This document shows, piece by piece, positions 33,288 through 41,248 of a stretch of 64,000 nucleotides of DNA (positions are counted from its first letter, which is position 1; every line of letters begins with the position of its first letter). The notes beneath the pieces are model-generated. The model searched no databases. It had not been told where the DNA came from and saw only the letters and a list, made by a program, of their open reading frames with translations. This DNA is from Pseudoxanthomonas sp. (lineage in GTDB: Bacteria; Pseudomonadota; Gammaproteobacteria; Xanthomonadales; Xanthomonadaceae). Location: NCBI RefSeq assembly GCF_002863005.1, contig NZ_PKDG01000018.1, positions 1 to 64,000 of the forward strand. Direction: 5' to 3'. Both the position numbers and the translations under genes were made by a program.

Positions 33288-34658
33288 ATGAAGTCACTGA
33301 AGTTGCTGTTGCGTTTCCTCACCATCGGCGGGCTGGTCCTGCTGCTGCTCATTCCGCTGATGATGATCCGCGGCACCATCCAGGAGCGCGAGGCCTACCG
33401 GCATCAGGCCGTGGAGCGGGTCATCGAAGGCACGGCTGGCAAACAGCGCGTGACCGGGCCGATCCGCGTCGTCCCGTGGACCGAGGTCCGTCGCGTCGAG
33501 TGGCAGGACGACAAGGGCTCGAAGCGTTACCGCGACGAGAAGACTGCCGGCCACTTGTTGCAGATGCCGAAGACCTTGAACGTCGCGGGCCATCTGGCGC
33601 CCGCCGAACGCGCCGTGGGCCTGTACAAGGTACGCGTGTATGAATGGCATGCTGACCTCGATGCCACCTTCGAGTCCGCACTGCCGGGGCCGTCGGCCAC
33701 CGGCGCTGAGCGCCAGTACGGCACGCCGTACATCGTGTTCGGCATTGCCGACGTGCGCGGTGTCGCCGGCACGCCCGAACTGAAGATCGATGGCGCGACG
33801 CTCCCGCTGAAGTCCGGTACCGGCTACCTGGGCGCGCGCCTGGACGGCATCCATGCCGAACTTCCTGCCATCGCGGCGGGTCGGGTGGCGGGCCAGCAGG
33901 TGAAGATGAAGCTGCTCCTCAAGGGTACCGAATCGTTGTCCGTCGTCCCGCTGGGCGACAGCAATGACATCCGGATCAAGTCCAGCTGGCCGCATCCTAA
34001 GTTCGAAGGCTATTCGCCGAGCAGCGACGTCAGCGGTTCCGGTTTCAATGCCACGTGGAAGATTTCCTCGCTCGCCAGCAACGCGCAGAAGCAGCTGCGG
34101 GGCGAGGACGGTGGCGCGTCGCAGACCGACCGCATCGTCGACGGCCGCGTGCTGGCTGCGCCGTTGAACGGCGGCGTGGACGCGCTACAGGTCAGCCTGG
34201 TGGACCCGATCGACGTCTACACGCAGGCCGACCGCGCCAGCAAGTACGGCATCCTGTTCGTGGTGCTGACGTTCGTGGGGTTCGCGCTGTTCGAACTGAT
34301 CAAGCGCTTGCCCATCCATCCGCTGCAATACCTGCTGGTGGGCCTGGCACTGGCGATCTTCTTCCTGCTGCTGCTCAGCCTGTCCGAGCACATCGCATTC
34401 TGGAAGGCCTACCTTGTTTCCGCGGCCGCCTGCATCGGGTTGCAGTTCGTCTACCTGTCGGGCGTGCTGCAGAGCGGAGCGCGGGCGGCCGGGTTCGCCG
34501 CGATGCTGACCTCGCTGTACGGGGTGCTCTACGGCCTGCTGGTGTCGGAAGACAATGCCTTGCTGATGGGCTCTCTGCTGCTGTTCGGCATCCTCGCGGC
34601 GATCATGTGGGTCACCCGCAAGGTGGACTGGTACGCGCTGGGCGCGGAACTGCGCTGA
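33288..34658 (+). CDS. creD: Inner membrane protein CreD
   Basis: 456 residues. One N-terminal membrane segment is followed by a periplasmic domain of about 290 residues. Five to six clustered C-terminal transmembrane segments follow, with IHPLQYLLVGLAL and SLSEHIAFW, which are well conserved in CreD. It is induced by CreBC and protects the envelope in relatives. The ATG at 33288 fits the N-terminal membrane segment; an ATG at 33258 is an alternative. A near-perfect CreB tag lies upstream. Confidence 0.9.
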   Translation: MKSLKLLLRFLTIGGLVLLLLIPLMMIRGTIQEREAYRHQAVERVIEGTAGKQRVTGPIRVVPWTEVRRVEWQDDKGSKRYRDEKTAGHLLQMPKTLNVAGHLAPAERAVGLYKVRVYEWHADLDATFESALPGPSATGAERQYGTPYIVFGIADVRGVAGTPELKIDGATLPLKSGTGYLGARLDGIHAELPAIAAGRVAGQQVKMKLLLKGTESLSVVPLGDSNDIRIKSSWPHPKFEGYSPSSDVSGSGFNATWKISSLASNAQKQLRGEDGGASQTDRIVDGRVLAAPLNGGVDALQVSLVDPIDVYTQADRASKYGILFVVLTFVGFALFELIKRLPIHPLQYLLVGLALAIFFLLLLSLSEHIAFWKAYLVSAAACIGLQFVYLSGVLQSGARAAGFAAMLTSLYGVLYGLLVSEDNALLMGSLLLFGILAAIMWVTRKVDWYALGAELR

Positions 34659-34665
34659 GGCGGCC

Positions 34666-35091
34666 ATGCTCGATGTCGACAGCCTCCATCGTCGTGCGTG
34701 CCGCGTGCTGCCGGTCAAGATCGGTACCGACGCGGTGCTGCTCGACGGCGCGGACGATCGACGGCTGGCCGCACTGTTGCTGCCGCTGTCGCATCGTCGC
34801 CAGGGCAGCCTCGTGTTCCGGTTGTCGTCGACCACGTTGCGGTCGCTGGCATCGCGCGCGGCGCAGTACCTGCAGGACGCGTGCCGGGCCAGGGAGGGCC
34901 TGGGGCGTCGCGCGCGACCCTTGACGTACGCCGCGTGGAAGCAGGAAGGGACCGGTCCGGCATCGCGCTTCCGGACCTGCAGCATGGACGGCCGCGCGGG
35001 CCTCTGCCTGCTGCCCGCCGCGGCATCCGTCGTCTACGTCTGGGACGATCGCGGACTCGACCGGGCGGGGTGGCGTGCCGTCCTTCCCTAG
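34666..35091 (+). CDS. Uncharacterised protein after creD
   Basis: 141 residues with strongly GC-biased third positions, which supports real coding. I do not recognise a domain. It has four cysteines (residues 12, 73, 103 and 112) and several Arg-rich stretches, and the C-terminal part reads VVYVWDDRGLDRAGW. It starts 8 bases after the creD stop, so it is likely in the same transcript. It may be a lineage-specific protein of the family. Confidence 0.6.
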   Translation: MLDVDSLHRRACRVLPVKIGTDAVLLDGADDRRLAALLLPLSHRRQGSLVFRLSSTTLRSLASRAAQYLQDACRAREGLGRRARPLTYAAWKQEGTGPASRFRTCSMDGRAGLCLLPAAASVVYVWDDRGLDRAGWRAVLP

Positions 35092-35145
35092 TGCCTGCTG
35101 CGTCACGATCTCGCCGCGGCCGATGGCGTGCGCTAGAGTCCAGGG

Positions 35146-35751
35146 ATGGATTCAGCGCCCACCATCGGCCTCTTCCGTGGCCCGGAAATCACGCCCTGGC
35201 TCGACGATGTCGCGCGCCTGCGCGTCGCGGTGTTCCGTGACTGGCCTTACCTCTACGAAGGCGATCCCGGTTACGAGCGCGACTACCTGGCCGCTTATGC
35301 CGCGTCTGCCGAAAGCATCTTCGTGCTGGCCATGCAGGGCGGGGACGTCGTCGGCGCATCCACGGGCCTGCCCCTGGCGGACGACACCGACGCCTTCCAG
35401 CAGCCGTTCCTTGCCGCGGGCATGGATCCCGAGCAGGTTTTCTACTTCGGCGAGTCGGTGCTGTTGCCTGCCTGGCGGGGCCACGGCATCGGCCATGCGT
35501 TCTTCGATCACCGCGAGGCGCATGCGCGCGCCCTCGGGCGCTTCGGCTGGACGGCCTTCTGCGCGGTGGACCGCGACGCCGGCGATCCGCGCAGGCCGTT
35601 GGCGCACCGCACGAACGAAGCGTTCTGGGACAAGCGGGGCTATGCGCGACAACCGGGCATGACGATGCGGCTGGCATGGAACGAGATCGGCCGCGGTGAG
35701 GTCGACCACGCACTGACGTTCTGGCTGCGCGGACTGGAGCCATCACGATGA
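35146..35751 (+). CDS. GNAT family N-acetyltransferase
   Basis: 201 residues. The acetyl-CoA loop is LLPAWRGHGIGHAFFDHR. FGWTAFCAVDRD and NEAFWDKRGY mark the later strands. The ATG is at 35146. Its TGA overlaps the start of the next gene, an amidohydrolase, by four bases; such coupled GNAT-amidohydrolase pairs recur in proteobacteria, and a shared small-molecule substrate is likely. It cannot be named. Confidence 0.82.
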   Translation: MDSAPTIGLFRGPEITPWLDDVARLRVAVFRDWPYLYEGDPGYERDYLAAYAASAESIFVLAMQGGDVVGASTGLPLADDTDAFQQPFLAAGMDPEQVFYFGESVLLPAWRGHGIGHAFFDHREAHARALGRFGWTAFCAVDRDAGDPRRPLAHRTNEAFWDKRGYARQPGMTMRLAWNEIGRGEVDHALTFWLRGLEPSR

Positions 35752-36629
35752 AGGTGGCCGTCGCCAAGTACGCGATCGGGGCGCCCGCCGATTTCGATGC
35801 CTTCGCCGAACGCCAGGCACGCGTGATCGGCGAAGCGGCGGCGCAGGGTGCGCGCGTGGCCGTGCTGCCGGAATATCTTTCGCTGGAACTGGCGGCGACC
35901 TTCGATGCCGCAGTGCAGGCCGACCTGCTGGCTTCGCTCGCGGCGATACAGCAGTACCGGGATCGCTGGCTCGCGCTGTATGCACGGTTGGCCCGGGAGA
36001 TGGATCTGTGCATCGTGGCCGGCAGCTTCCTGCTCGCGCGCGATGGGGGACGCTACCGCAACCGCAGCGATGTCTTCACGCCGCGTGGCGGGCATGCCTG
36101 GCAGGACAAGCTGCAGTTGACCGGATTCGAGAAGGCGCTCGGCGTCATCGAAGGTGGCGACGCGCTGACGGTATTCGACCTTGATGGCGTGCGGTGCGGG
36201 GTGTCCGTCTGCTACGACAGCGAGTTCCCGCTGCCGGTGCGTGCGCAGGCCGAGGCGGGCGCACGACTGCTGCTGGTTCCGAGTTGCACGGATACCGACG
36301 CCGGGGCCACGCGTGTGCGGGTCGGTTGCCTGGCGCGCGCGCTGGAGAACCGTATGTTCGTCGCGCAGGCGGTGACGGCCGGGGAGGCGCCCTGGAGCCC
36401 CGCGCTGGACATCAACACCGGCGAGGCGGCTATCTATGCCCCGATGGATCGCGGCCTGCCTGCCGATGGCGTGGTGGCGAAGACCGCCGGCGCCCAGGCC
36501 TGGGCGATCGCGGACCTGGATCTCGACGCCCTGGACCGCAGCCGTGCGGACGCGCAGGTGGCGAATGATCGTGACTGGGCGGGTCAGCTGCGGCCGGCAC
36601 TCGTGCGCGCCAAACTCCAGTCGTTGTAG
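35748..36629 (+). CDS. Carbon-nitrogen hydrolase (nitrilase superfamily)
   Basis: 293 residues with the catalytic triad Glu42 (LPEYLSLE), Lys121 (WQDKLQL) and Cys155 (VSVCYDSEF). It hydrolyses an amide or nitrile bond, most likely an amide. It is translated together with the preceding acetyltransferase (four-base overlap). The last codons and the stop TAG (36627-36629) lie inside the left arm of a REP-like repeat. The closest described relatives are amidohydrolases of unknown physiological substrate. Confidence 0.85.
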   Translation: MKVAVAKYAIGAPADFDAFAERQARVIGEAAAQGARVAVLPEYLSLELAATFDAAVQADLLASLAAIQQYRDRWLALYARLAREMDLCIVAGSFLLARDGGRYRNRSDVFTPRGGHAWQDKLQLTGFEKALGVIEGGDALTVFDLDGVRCGVSVCYDSEFPLPVRAQAEAGARLLLVPSCTDTDAGATRVRVGCLARALENRMFVAQAVTAGEAPWSPALDINTGEAAIYAPMDRGLPADGVVAKTAGAQAWAIADLDLDALDRSRADAQVANDRDWAGQLRPALVRAKLQSL

Positions 36630-36699
36630 GAGCGCCCTCGGGCGCGATGCTTTTCCGCACATCCAACGAACAGCATCGCGCCCGAGGGCGCTCCTGCAA
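36624..36699. repeat. Inverted pair of REP-like elements, family B
   Basis: The left arm 36624-36651 and right arm 36672-36699 are inverted copies, almost perfect over 28 bases, with GGAGCGCCCTCGGGCGCGATG as the core. Each arm is itself a hairpin. It lies between convergent genes and its left end is part of the preceding coding sequence. Confidence 0.85.
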
Positions 36700-36760
36700 C
36701 AGATGGTCGTGCTCGCGATGCCTGGCGTGACTGCCGACTCAACCCGCAGCGATAGTCCCC

Positions 36761-37312
36761 CTAGCCCAGCAAGCTGACGCCAGGCACGATCCAGATCGAC
36801 AGTCCTGCCAGCAGTGTTCCGATGGCCGTGGCGGCCAGCACGTCGCTCGGATAATGCAGTCCCAACACCACGCGCGACGCGGCCACGCAGGCGGCGAACG
36901 GGATCAGCAACGGCGCCAGGCCCGGGTAGTGCGCGAGTGCAACAAGGGTGAATGCGACGGCATGCAGCGTGTGGCCGGACGGGAAGCTGAACTCGTCCAG
37001 CGGCGCGATCCACGCGCGGATGCGCACGTCGTATGCGAACGGGCGCGGCCGGCGCGTCCAGCGCTTCAATGCCTTGTACAGCGTCAGTGCGATGACGCCG
37101 GTGCCCGCGAGGTGGGCAGAGGCCGCCAGGCCGTCCATGCCGTCGGCGACGATCAGCGCCGCCATCAGCACATACCAGAACACGCCGTCGCCCAGGCGGC
37201 TCACGACAGCGAAGAACCGGCGTACGCCGGCCCATTCACCCCACCGGTTGGCGCGCAGGCACCAGCCGGCGTCCCGGCCCAGGAAGGCATTACGCGGCAG
37301 CAGCGGACGCAT
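36761..37312 (-). CDS. PAP2 family membrane phosphatase
   Basis: 183 residues with the three acid phosphatase signatures: KRWTRRPRP (KxxxxxxRP), FPSGH and SRVVLGLHYPSD (SRxxxxxHxxxD). Membrane segments run throughout. It probably dephosphorylates a lipid such as phosphatidic acid or undecaprenyl pyrophosphate. Its start overlaps the end of the upstream glycosyltransferase gene by 23 bases, so both belong to one transcript and may act on the same lipid. Confidence 0.88.
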   Translation of the reverse strand: MRPLLPRNAFLGRDAGWCLRANRWGEWAGVRRFFAVVSRLGDGVFWYVLMAALIVADGMDGLAASAHLAGTGVIALTLYKALKRWTRRPRPFAYDVRIRAWIAPLDEFSFPSGHTLHAVAFTLVALAHYPGLAPLLIPFAACVAASRVVLGLHYPSDVLAATAIGTLLAGLSIWIVPGVSLLG

Positions 37313-38435
37313 GGATGTTCCTCCGTGTCAGGGCGAGACCGGTCAGCAATGCATCGAAATCCGCCGCCACCTGGTCCGGATGCAGGCCGCGCATCGCGCT
37401 GCTGGCGGAACTGCCCTGCGCGCGACGCATCGGTGCATCCGCACCCAGGCGCAGTGCGGCGGCCAGGAAATCCTCGTCGTTCTCCACCGCCGCGCCGTGC
37501 ACGCCGTCGATCAGGTGTTCGCGGGCAGCGCCGTAGTTGAACGCCACGGTCGGCACGCCGCTGGCCATCGCCTCCAGCGTGACGTTGCCGAAGGTTTCGC
37601 TGTGGCTGGAGAACAGGAACAGGTCACCGCTGGCGAAGTGCCGAGCCAGCGCTTCCCCGCGCTGCACGCCGCAGAACACGAAGTCGGGATGCTCCTGCGC
37701 CAGTCGCTCGCGCAGCGGACCGTCGCCGACCCACACGAACTTCGCCGTCGGTTGCCGCTGCTGGATCGCGCGGAACGCGCGTATCGACAGGTCCAGGTTC
37801 TTTTCTGCCGCGATGCGGCCGACATAGATGACCGCCAGGTCGTCCGGCCCCAGGCCCCACGCGGCGCGCAGCGCGTCGTCGCGCCTGGACGGGCTGAAGT
37901 GACGCGCATCGACCGCGCGCGCCAGCCGTACCACGCGGTCGAACCCCTCCGCCTGCAGGAAGTCCGCCAACTCGCGCGTGGGCACCAGCGTCGCGTCGGC
38001 GCCGTTGTGGAAGCGGCGCATCCATCGCAGGGCGGTGTGCTGCAGGAAGCGCACGCCGTAGTCGCGCATGTATTCGTCGAAACGGGTGTGGAAGCCGGTC
38101 GCCACCGGGATGCCGAGCCGCCGCGCGGCACGCAACGCCGACCATCCCAGCGGACCTTCCGTAGCCACGTAGATCGCATCCGGCGGGTCGTCCTTCCACT
38201 GCGACAGCAGGCGGCCAGTGGCGGGCAGGCCGAACTTCAGTCCCGGATAACGCGGCAGGCTGGCGCCGCGCACCAGCAGGGTGTCGTCGACATACGGCAG
38301 GTCGCCGGGTTGGCGCGGGCGGACCAGCGAGACCGCGCGACCGCGCTGGCGAAGGCCGGCCTCCAGGCCCTGCACGGTCAGGGCCACGCCGTTCACTTCC
38401 GGCGGATACGTCTCGGTGACGATGGCAAAGCGCAT
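37290..38435 (-). CDS. Glycosyltransferase family 4, mannosyltransferase-like
   Basis: 381 residues of the GT-B fold. RFAIVTETYPPEVNGVALTV starts the N-terminal domain; VYVGRIAAEKNLDL and the EX7E region (HSETFGNVTLEAMASG) lie in the sugar-nucleotide domain. Closest families are the GDP-mannose-dependent alpha-mannosyltransferases that modify glycolipids (MgtA/PimB type). Start is the ATG at 38435; a GTG 12 bases upstream is possible. With the PAP2 gene it suggests a membrane-lipid function. Confidence 0.85.
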   Translation of the reverse strand: MRFAIVTETYPPEVNGVALTVQGLEAGLRQRGRAVSLVRPRQPGDLPYVDDTLLVRGASLPRYPGLKFGLPATGRLLSQWKDDPPDAIYVATEGPLGWSALRAARRLGIPVATGFHTRFDEYMRDYGVRFLQHTALRWMRRFHNGADATLVPTRELADFLQAEGFDRVVRLARAVDARHFSPSRRDDALRAAWGLGPDDLAVIYVGRIAAEKNLDLSIRAFRAIQQRQPTAKFVWVGDGPLRERLAQEHPDFVFCGVQRGEALARHFASGDLFLFSSHSETFGNVTLEAMASGVPTVAFNYGAAREHLIDGVHGAAVENDEDFLAAALRLGADAPMRRAQGSSASSAMRGLHPDQVAADFDALLTGLALTRRNIHASAAAA

Positions 38436-38526
38436 GCGCGACTCCACGTTTTGCGCATGCTGGACGCGGAAGATGTAGCCGGTGTGTCGAACGCGTGACC
38501 GGCCGATGACGGCGACCGCCGCGACA

Positions 38527-38934
38527 TCAGCGTGGGGCGCGTGCAGGCCGGCCGTTGGCGGCGGCCTCCTTCAAGAGGCGCCGGAACGTGGGGCATGCCA
38601 TGTGGTCGGGGGCAGGGCAGGCCGCGGCATGCCGCAGGCCACGGCGCAGCGCAGCGAGGCGGTGGATCATGGAATCGATCTCGCGCGCTTTCGCCAGCAG
38701 GCTGCGCCGGTCGATGTCGGGTCGTCCGTCGGGACCGAACATGGCGGCGATCTCGTGCAGCGTGAAGCCTGCGGTCTGCCCCAGCGCGATCAGCGCCAGG
38801 CGTTCCAGTACGCCTGGGTCGAACGTGCGGCGCAGGCCCTGCCGTCCGTTCGAGGCGATCAGCCCTTTCTGTTCGTAGTAGCGCAATGCCGACGCGGGGA
38901 CGCCGGACCGCTTCGCGACCTCGCCGATATCCAT
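38527..38934 (-). CDS. MerR family transcriptional regulator
   Basis: 135 residues: winged helix (MDIGEVAKRSGVPASALRYY), a dimerisation helix and a C-terminal part with CPAPDHMACPTF, whose two cysteines could bind metal or a ligand. Family members twist promoters with long spacers. The divergent gene to its left has a direct-repeat operator at 38945-38972, only a few bases from its own start, so it probably controls both directions. Confidence 0.88.
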   Translation of the reverse strand: MDIGEVAKRSGVPASALRYYEQKGLIASNGRQGLRRTFDPGVLERLALIALGQTAGFTLHEIAAMFGPDGRPDIDRRSLLAKAREIDSMIHRLAALRRGLRHAAACPAPDHMACPTFRRLLKEAAANGRPARAPR

Positions 38935-38944
38935 CCGGATCCCC

Positions 38945-38972
38945 TTGACTTGAAGTCGACTTGAAGTGGCAT
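38945..38972 (+). promoter_or_regulatory. MerR-type operator/promoter
   Basis: TTGACT at 38945-38950 is a -35. GACTTGAAGT recurs at 38947-38956 and 38958-38967 around an AAGTCGACTT palindrome (38953-38962). The pattern is the one used by MerR regulators of this type. A -10 could be TGGCAT at 38967-38972 with a 16-base spacer, or CATCGT further on with 19. It faces the DUF2938 gene and lies 11-38 bases from the regulator's start. Confidence 0.6.
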
Positions 38973-39031
38973 CGTGCGCTCACCGGCCCTGCAGGACAAG
39001 CCTGCGCTGGCTACCGTTCACGGAGATCGCC

Positions 39032-39523
39032 ATGGAACTTCTGGTCTGCACACTGCTCATCGGCATCGGTGCCACGATGGCAATGGATGCCTGGGGCATG
39101 GTGCGCGGGCGCGTATTCGACGTGCCGCGTACCGACTACGCGCTCGTCGGGCGCTGGCTCGGCCATATGGCGGATGGGCGGTTCCATCATCAGGCCATCG
39201 CGCGCAGCGCACCCATCCGCGGCGAGCGCCTGCTGGGCTGGTGCGCGCACTACCTGACCGGGATCGCCTTCGCTGCGTTGCTGCCGATGTGCCGGGGCTA
39301 TGCGTGGTTGCAAGATCCGACGCCGATACCGGCATTGCTGCTGGGTGTCGGCACCGTCGCTGCGCCCTTCCTGCTGATGCAGCCGGGCATGGGCGCGGGC
39401 GTGGCGGCATCCCGTACGGCCCGGCCAGGCAGGGCGCGCTTGCACAGCCTGCTGAACCACCTCGTGTTCGGCGCGGGACTGTATGTCTCGGCCGTGCTCG
39501 TGCGTCCGTTGTTCTTCCCTTGA
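39032..39523 (+). CDS. DUF2938 membrane protein
   Basis: 163 residues with four predicted transmembrane segments; the conserved parts are TMAMDAWGMVRGRVF, GHMADGRFHH and WCAHYLTGIAFA, as in the DUF2938 family. It starts at the ATG at 39032 with GGAGA before it. It is next to a MerR regulator on the other strand and 26 bases before a DUF2798 gene. A resistance or transport role is possible but unproven. Confidence 0.78.
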   Translation: MELLVCTLLIGIGATMAMDAWGMVRGRVFDVPRTDYALVGRWLGHMADGRFHHQAIARSAPIRGERLLGWCAHYLTGIAFAALLPMCRGYAWLQDPTPIPALLLGVGTVAAPFLLMQPGMGAGVAASRTARPGRARLHSLLNHLVFGAGLYVSAVLVRPLFFP

Positions 39524-39549
39524 TCCTTGACTACTCCAGGAGTCCTTCC

Positions 39550-39774
39550 ATGCGCATTCCCGTCCGTTTCGCTCCGTTGCTGTTCGGCGCCCTGCTGTCC
39601 GCGATCATGGTGTCGCTGGTGTCCGCGTTCGTGCTGCTGGTCAACCAGGGCCTGCGTCCCGACTTCCTGGGCACCTGGGCACGCAGTTGCGCCACGACCT
39701 GGCCCGTGGCCTTCCTTGCCGTCACGCTGGTGGCACCCCGGGTGCGCCGGGTGGTCGCCCGCATGACGGCCTGA
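39550..39774 (+). CDS. DUF2798 membrane protein
   Basis: 74 residues with two hydrophobic segments and a basic end (RVRRVVARM). FLGTWARSCATTWPVAF resembles DUF2798. It follows the DUF2938 gene by 26 bases and is probably in the same MerR-controlled unit. Function is unknown. Confidence 0.72.
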   Translation: MRIPVRFAPLLFGALLSAIMVSLVSAFVLLVNQGLRPDFLGTWARSCATTWPVAFLAVTLVAPRVRRVVARMTA

Positions 39775-39796
39775 GCGTCGGAGGGTCAGGCGATGC

Positions 39797-40228
39797 TTAC
39801 CAGGCGAGGCCTTCCTGCCACGCCTCTTCCGGCAACCAGGTGGTCCGGGTCGGCGAGGGGGCATCCACACGTCCCTCAGCCACACTGCGCGCGACCCTGG
39901 GTTCGATCTCGGCGAACCGGACGGCACGTGCGCCGATCCGGGCTCCGATCAGGTTGTTGTGGATATCCATCGCATTGGAGCGCTTCCCTTGGTGTTCCAT
40001 CACGGCGTTGACCCACGACACGACCCGCGGGTGGAGCGTATGCGAGACCACCGCGCTTGCCAGCGTGTGCCGATAGGCATCCAACGGTCCGTGCCGCCCG
40101 CCAGGCAGCGGGCTCTGCGAAACGTGCGACCAGGTGTAGGTCAGCACGAATGCCGGGTAGGCTCCCATCGCCAGGGCGGTGAGGGCGAGCCGGATCAGCC
40201 ACGTGCGCTTTCGTCGGGACAGGTGCAT
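39797..40228 (-). CDS. Uncharacterised protein with YRH / MDxHNN pattern
   Basis: 143 residues. One N-terminal membrane segment (about 10-30) is followed by a polar part with DAYRHTLASA and AMDIHNNLIGARIG. This D(A)xRH...MDxxNNxxG pattern resembles the DUF6973-type domain. The conserved His, Asn and Asp residues suggest an enzyme or metal site, but I cannot name the role. Start is the ATG at 40228. Confidence 0.62.
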   Translation of the reverse strand: MHLSRRKRTWLIRLALTALAMGAYPAFVLTYTWSHVSQSPLPGGRHGPLDAYRHTLASAVVSHTLHPRVVSWVNAVMEHQGKRSNAMDIHNNLIGARIGARAVRFAEIEPRVARSVAEGRVDAPSPTRTTWLPEEAWQEGLAW

Positions 40229-40251
40229 GGCGCTTCGGACGATGCCAGGGA

Positions 40252-40659
40252 TCAGGCGTCGAGCTGGTGGCGCAGTTCGGTCACGACGGCGCGCCACGCA
40301 TGGATGTCGTCGGTCTCTTCCCACAAGTCCCGGAGCTCGGAGTGGTCGCCCAGCAAGCGTGTGAGCGCCTGCCGCGCTTGCGTGGCGATTCCGGCGGTGA
40401 TCGTGGGCCGGATGCGGGCGAGCCAGGCAGTCAGGCCGTCCTGCTGCTGCGCGGCCAGCGTGGGCCGGCCTGCCGCAGCCGCGACGATCTCGGCGGCCAC
40501 GATGGCCAGCACAGCATCCGATGCTTCCACGTACTCGGTCGAGGTCAGCACGTTGTCCAGTGCTTCGTGGACAAGCGCCAGGTCGCCGCTGTCCAGGACG
40601 TCGATCATGAAATCCGCCGCGTCGTCGTTTTCGAAGGAACCGATGCCCCAGGTGCCCAT
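40252..40659 (-). CDS. DUF4259 protein
   Basis: 135 residues. MGTWGIGSFENDDAADF is the hallmark start of DUF4259. The rest is helical and acidic. It starts at the ATG at 40659. A small ORF on the same strand ends four bases before it, so the two may be translationally linked. Function is unknown. Confidence 0.78.
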   Translation of the reverse strand: MGTWGIGSFENDDAADFMIDVLDSGDLALVHEALDNVLTSTEYVEASDAVLAIVAAEIVAAAAGRPTLAAQQQDGLTAWLARIRPTITAGIATQARQALTRLLGDHSELRDLWEETDDIHAWRAVVTELRHQLDA

Positions 40660-40663
40660 CCGC

Positions 40664-40771
40664 CTACTCCTTGCGCTGGCCTGCAAGGGCGAGCACGCCC
40701 ATGGCGGGCAGCGCCACGAGAAACGCGATGACAGCCATCTGGTAGTGCCGCGCGTTGTACAGATTGGTCAT
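40664..40771 (-). CDS. Small membrane peptide, 35 residues
   Basis: Short frame from ATG 40769-40771 to TAG 40664-40666. The N-terminal MTNLYNARHYQ is followed by a hydrophobic segment (about residues 12-30, with VIAFLVALPAMG) and a basic/acidic tail GQRKE. GAGGA lies nine bases before the ATG. It ends four bases before the DUF4259 start. No family is recognised; the coding pattern and site support a real peptide, but it is unproven. Confidence 0.5.
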   Translation of the reverse strand: MTNLYNARHYQMAVIAFLVALPAMGVLALAGQRKE

Positions 40772-40827
40772 CCCGAGATTTCCTCGCGTGGGTTTTCACG
40801 TCGTGGAGAGGCGCTCCGCACGATCGG

Positions 40828-41193
40828 TTACACCCAGACGTCATTCTTCGCCGTGTAGGCACCGCCCGCATCGCCCGTATTCACCACGCCGCGGGGTTCC
40901 ACCAGCATGATGCTGCATTCATCGATGGCCACGGGCCGGTGCTCGACGCCCCTGGGTACTACGTACATTTCCCCGGTCGTCAGCACTACCGCCTTGTCGC
41001 GGAACTCCAGCGTCAGCGCGCCGTCGAGCACGATGAAAACCTCGTCGGTGTCCGCATGCGCATGCCAGACGAATTCGCCCTTCACCTTGGCGAGCTTGAA
41101 CTGGTAGTCGTTCATTTCGGCGATGACGCGCGGAGACCAATGCTCGGAGAAGCGGGACAGCTTGTCCTTCAGATTGATGGCGGTGTGTGACAT
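40828..41193 (-). CDS. Cupin domain protein
   Basis: 121 residues, one cupin beta-barrel. Histidine and glutamate ligands are visible in [13 protein letters not shown] and GVEHRPVA. It begins at the ATG 41191-41193. Function is not clear; related small cupins act in metabolite isomerisation or as sensors. It is near, but not clearly in an operon with, the DUF4259 gene. Confidence 0.8.
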   Translation of the reverse strand: MSHTAINLKDKLSRFSEHWSPRVIAEMNDYQFKLAKVKGEFVWHAHADTDEVFIVLDGALTLEFRDKAVVLTTGEMYVVPRGVEHRPVAIDECSIMLVEPRGVVNTGDAGGAYTAKNDVWV

Positions 41194-41248
41194 GGGCGTC
41201 CCGGAATGAAGCGGCTCGCAATACCGCATGGTGGGGTTGCACTGTGCG

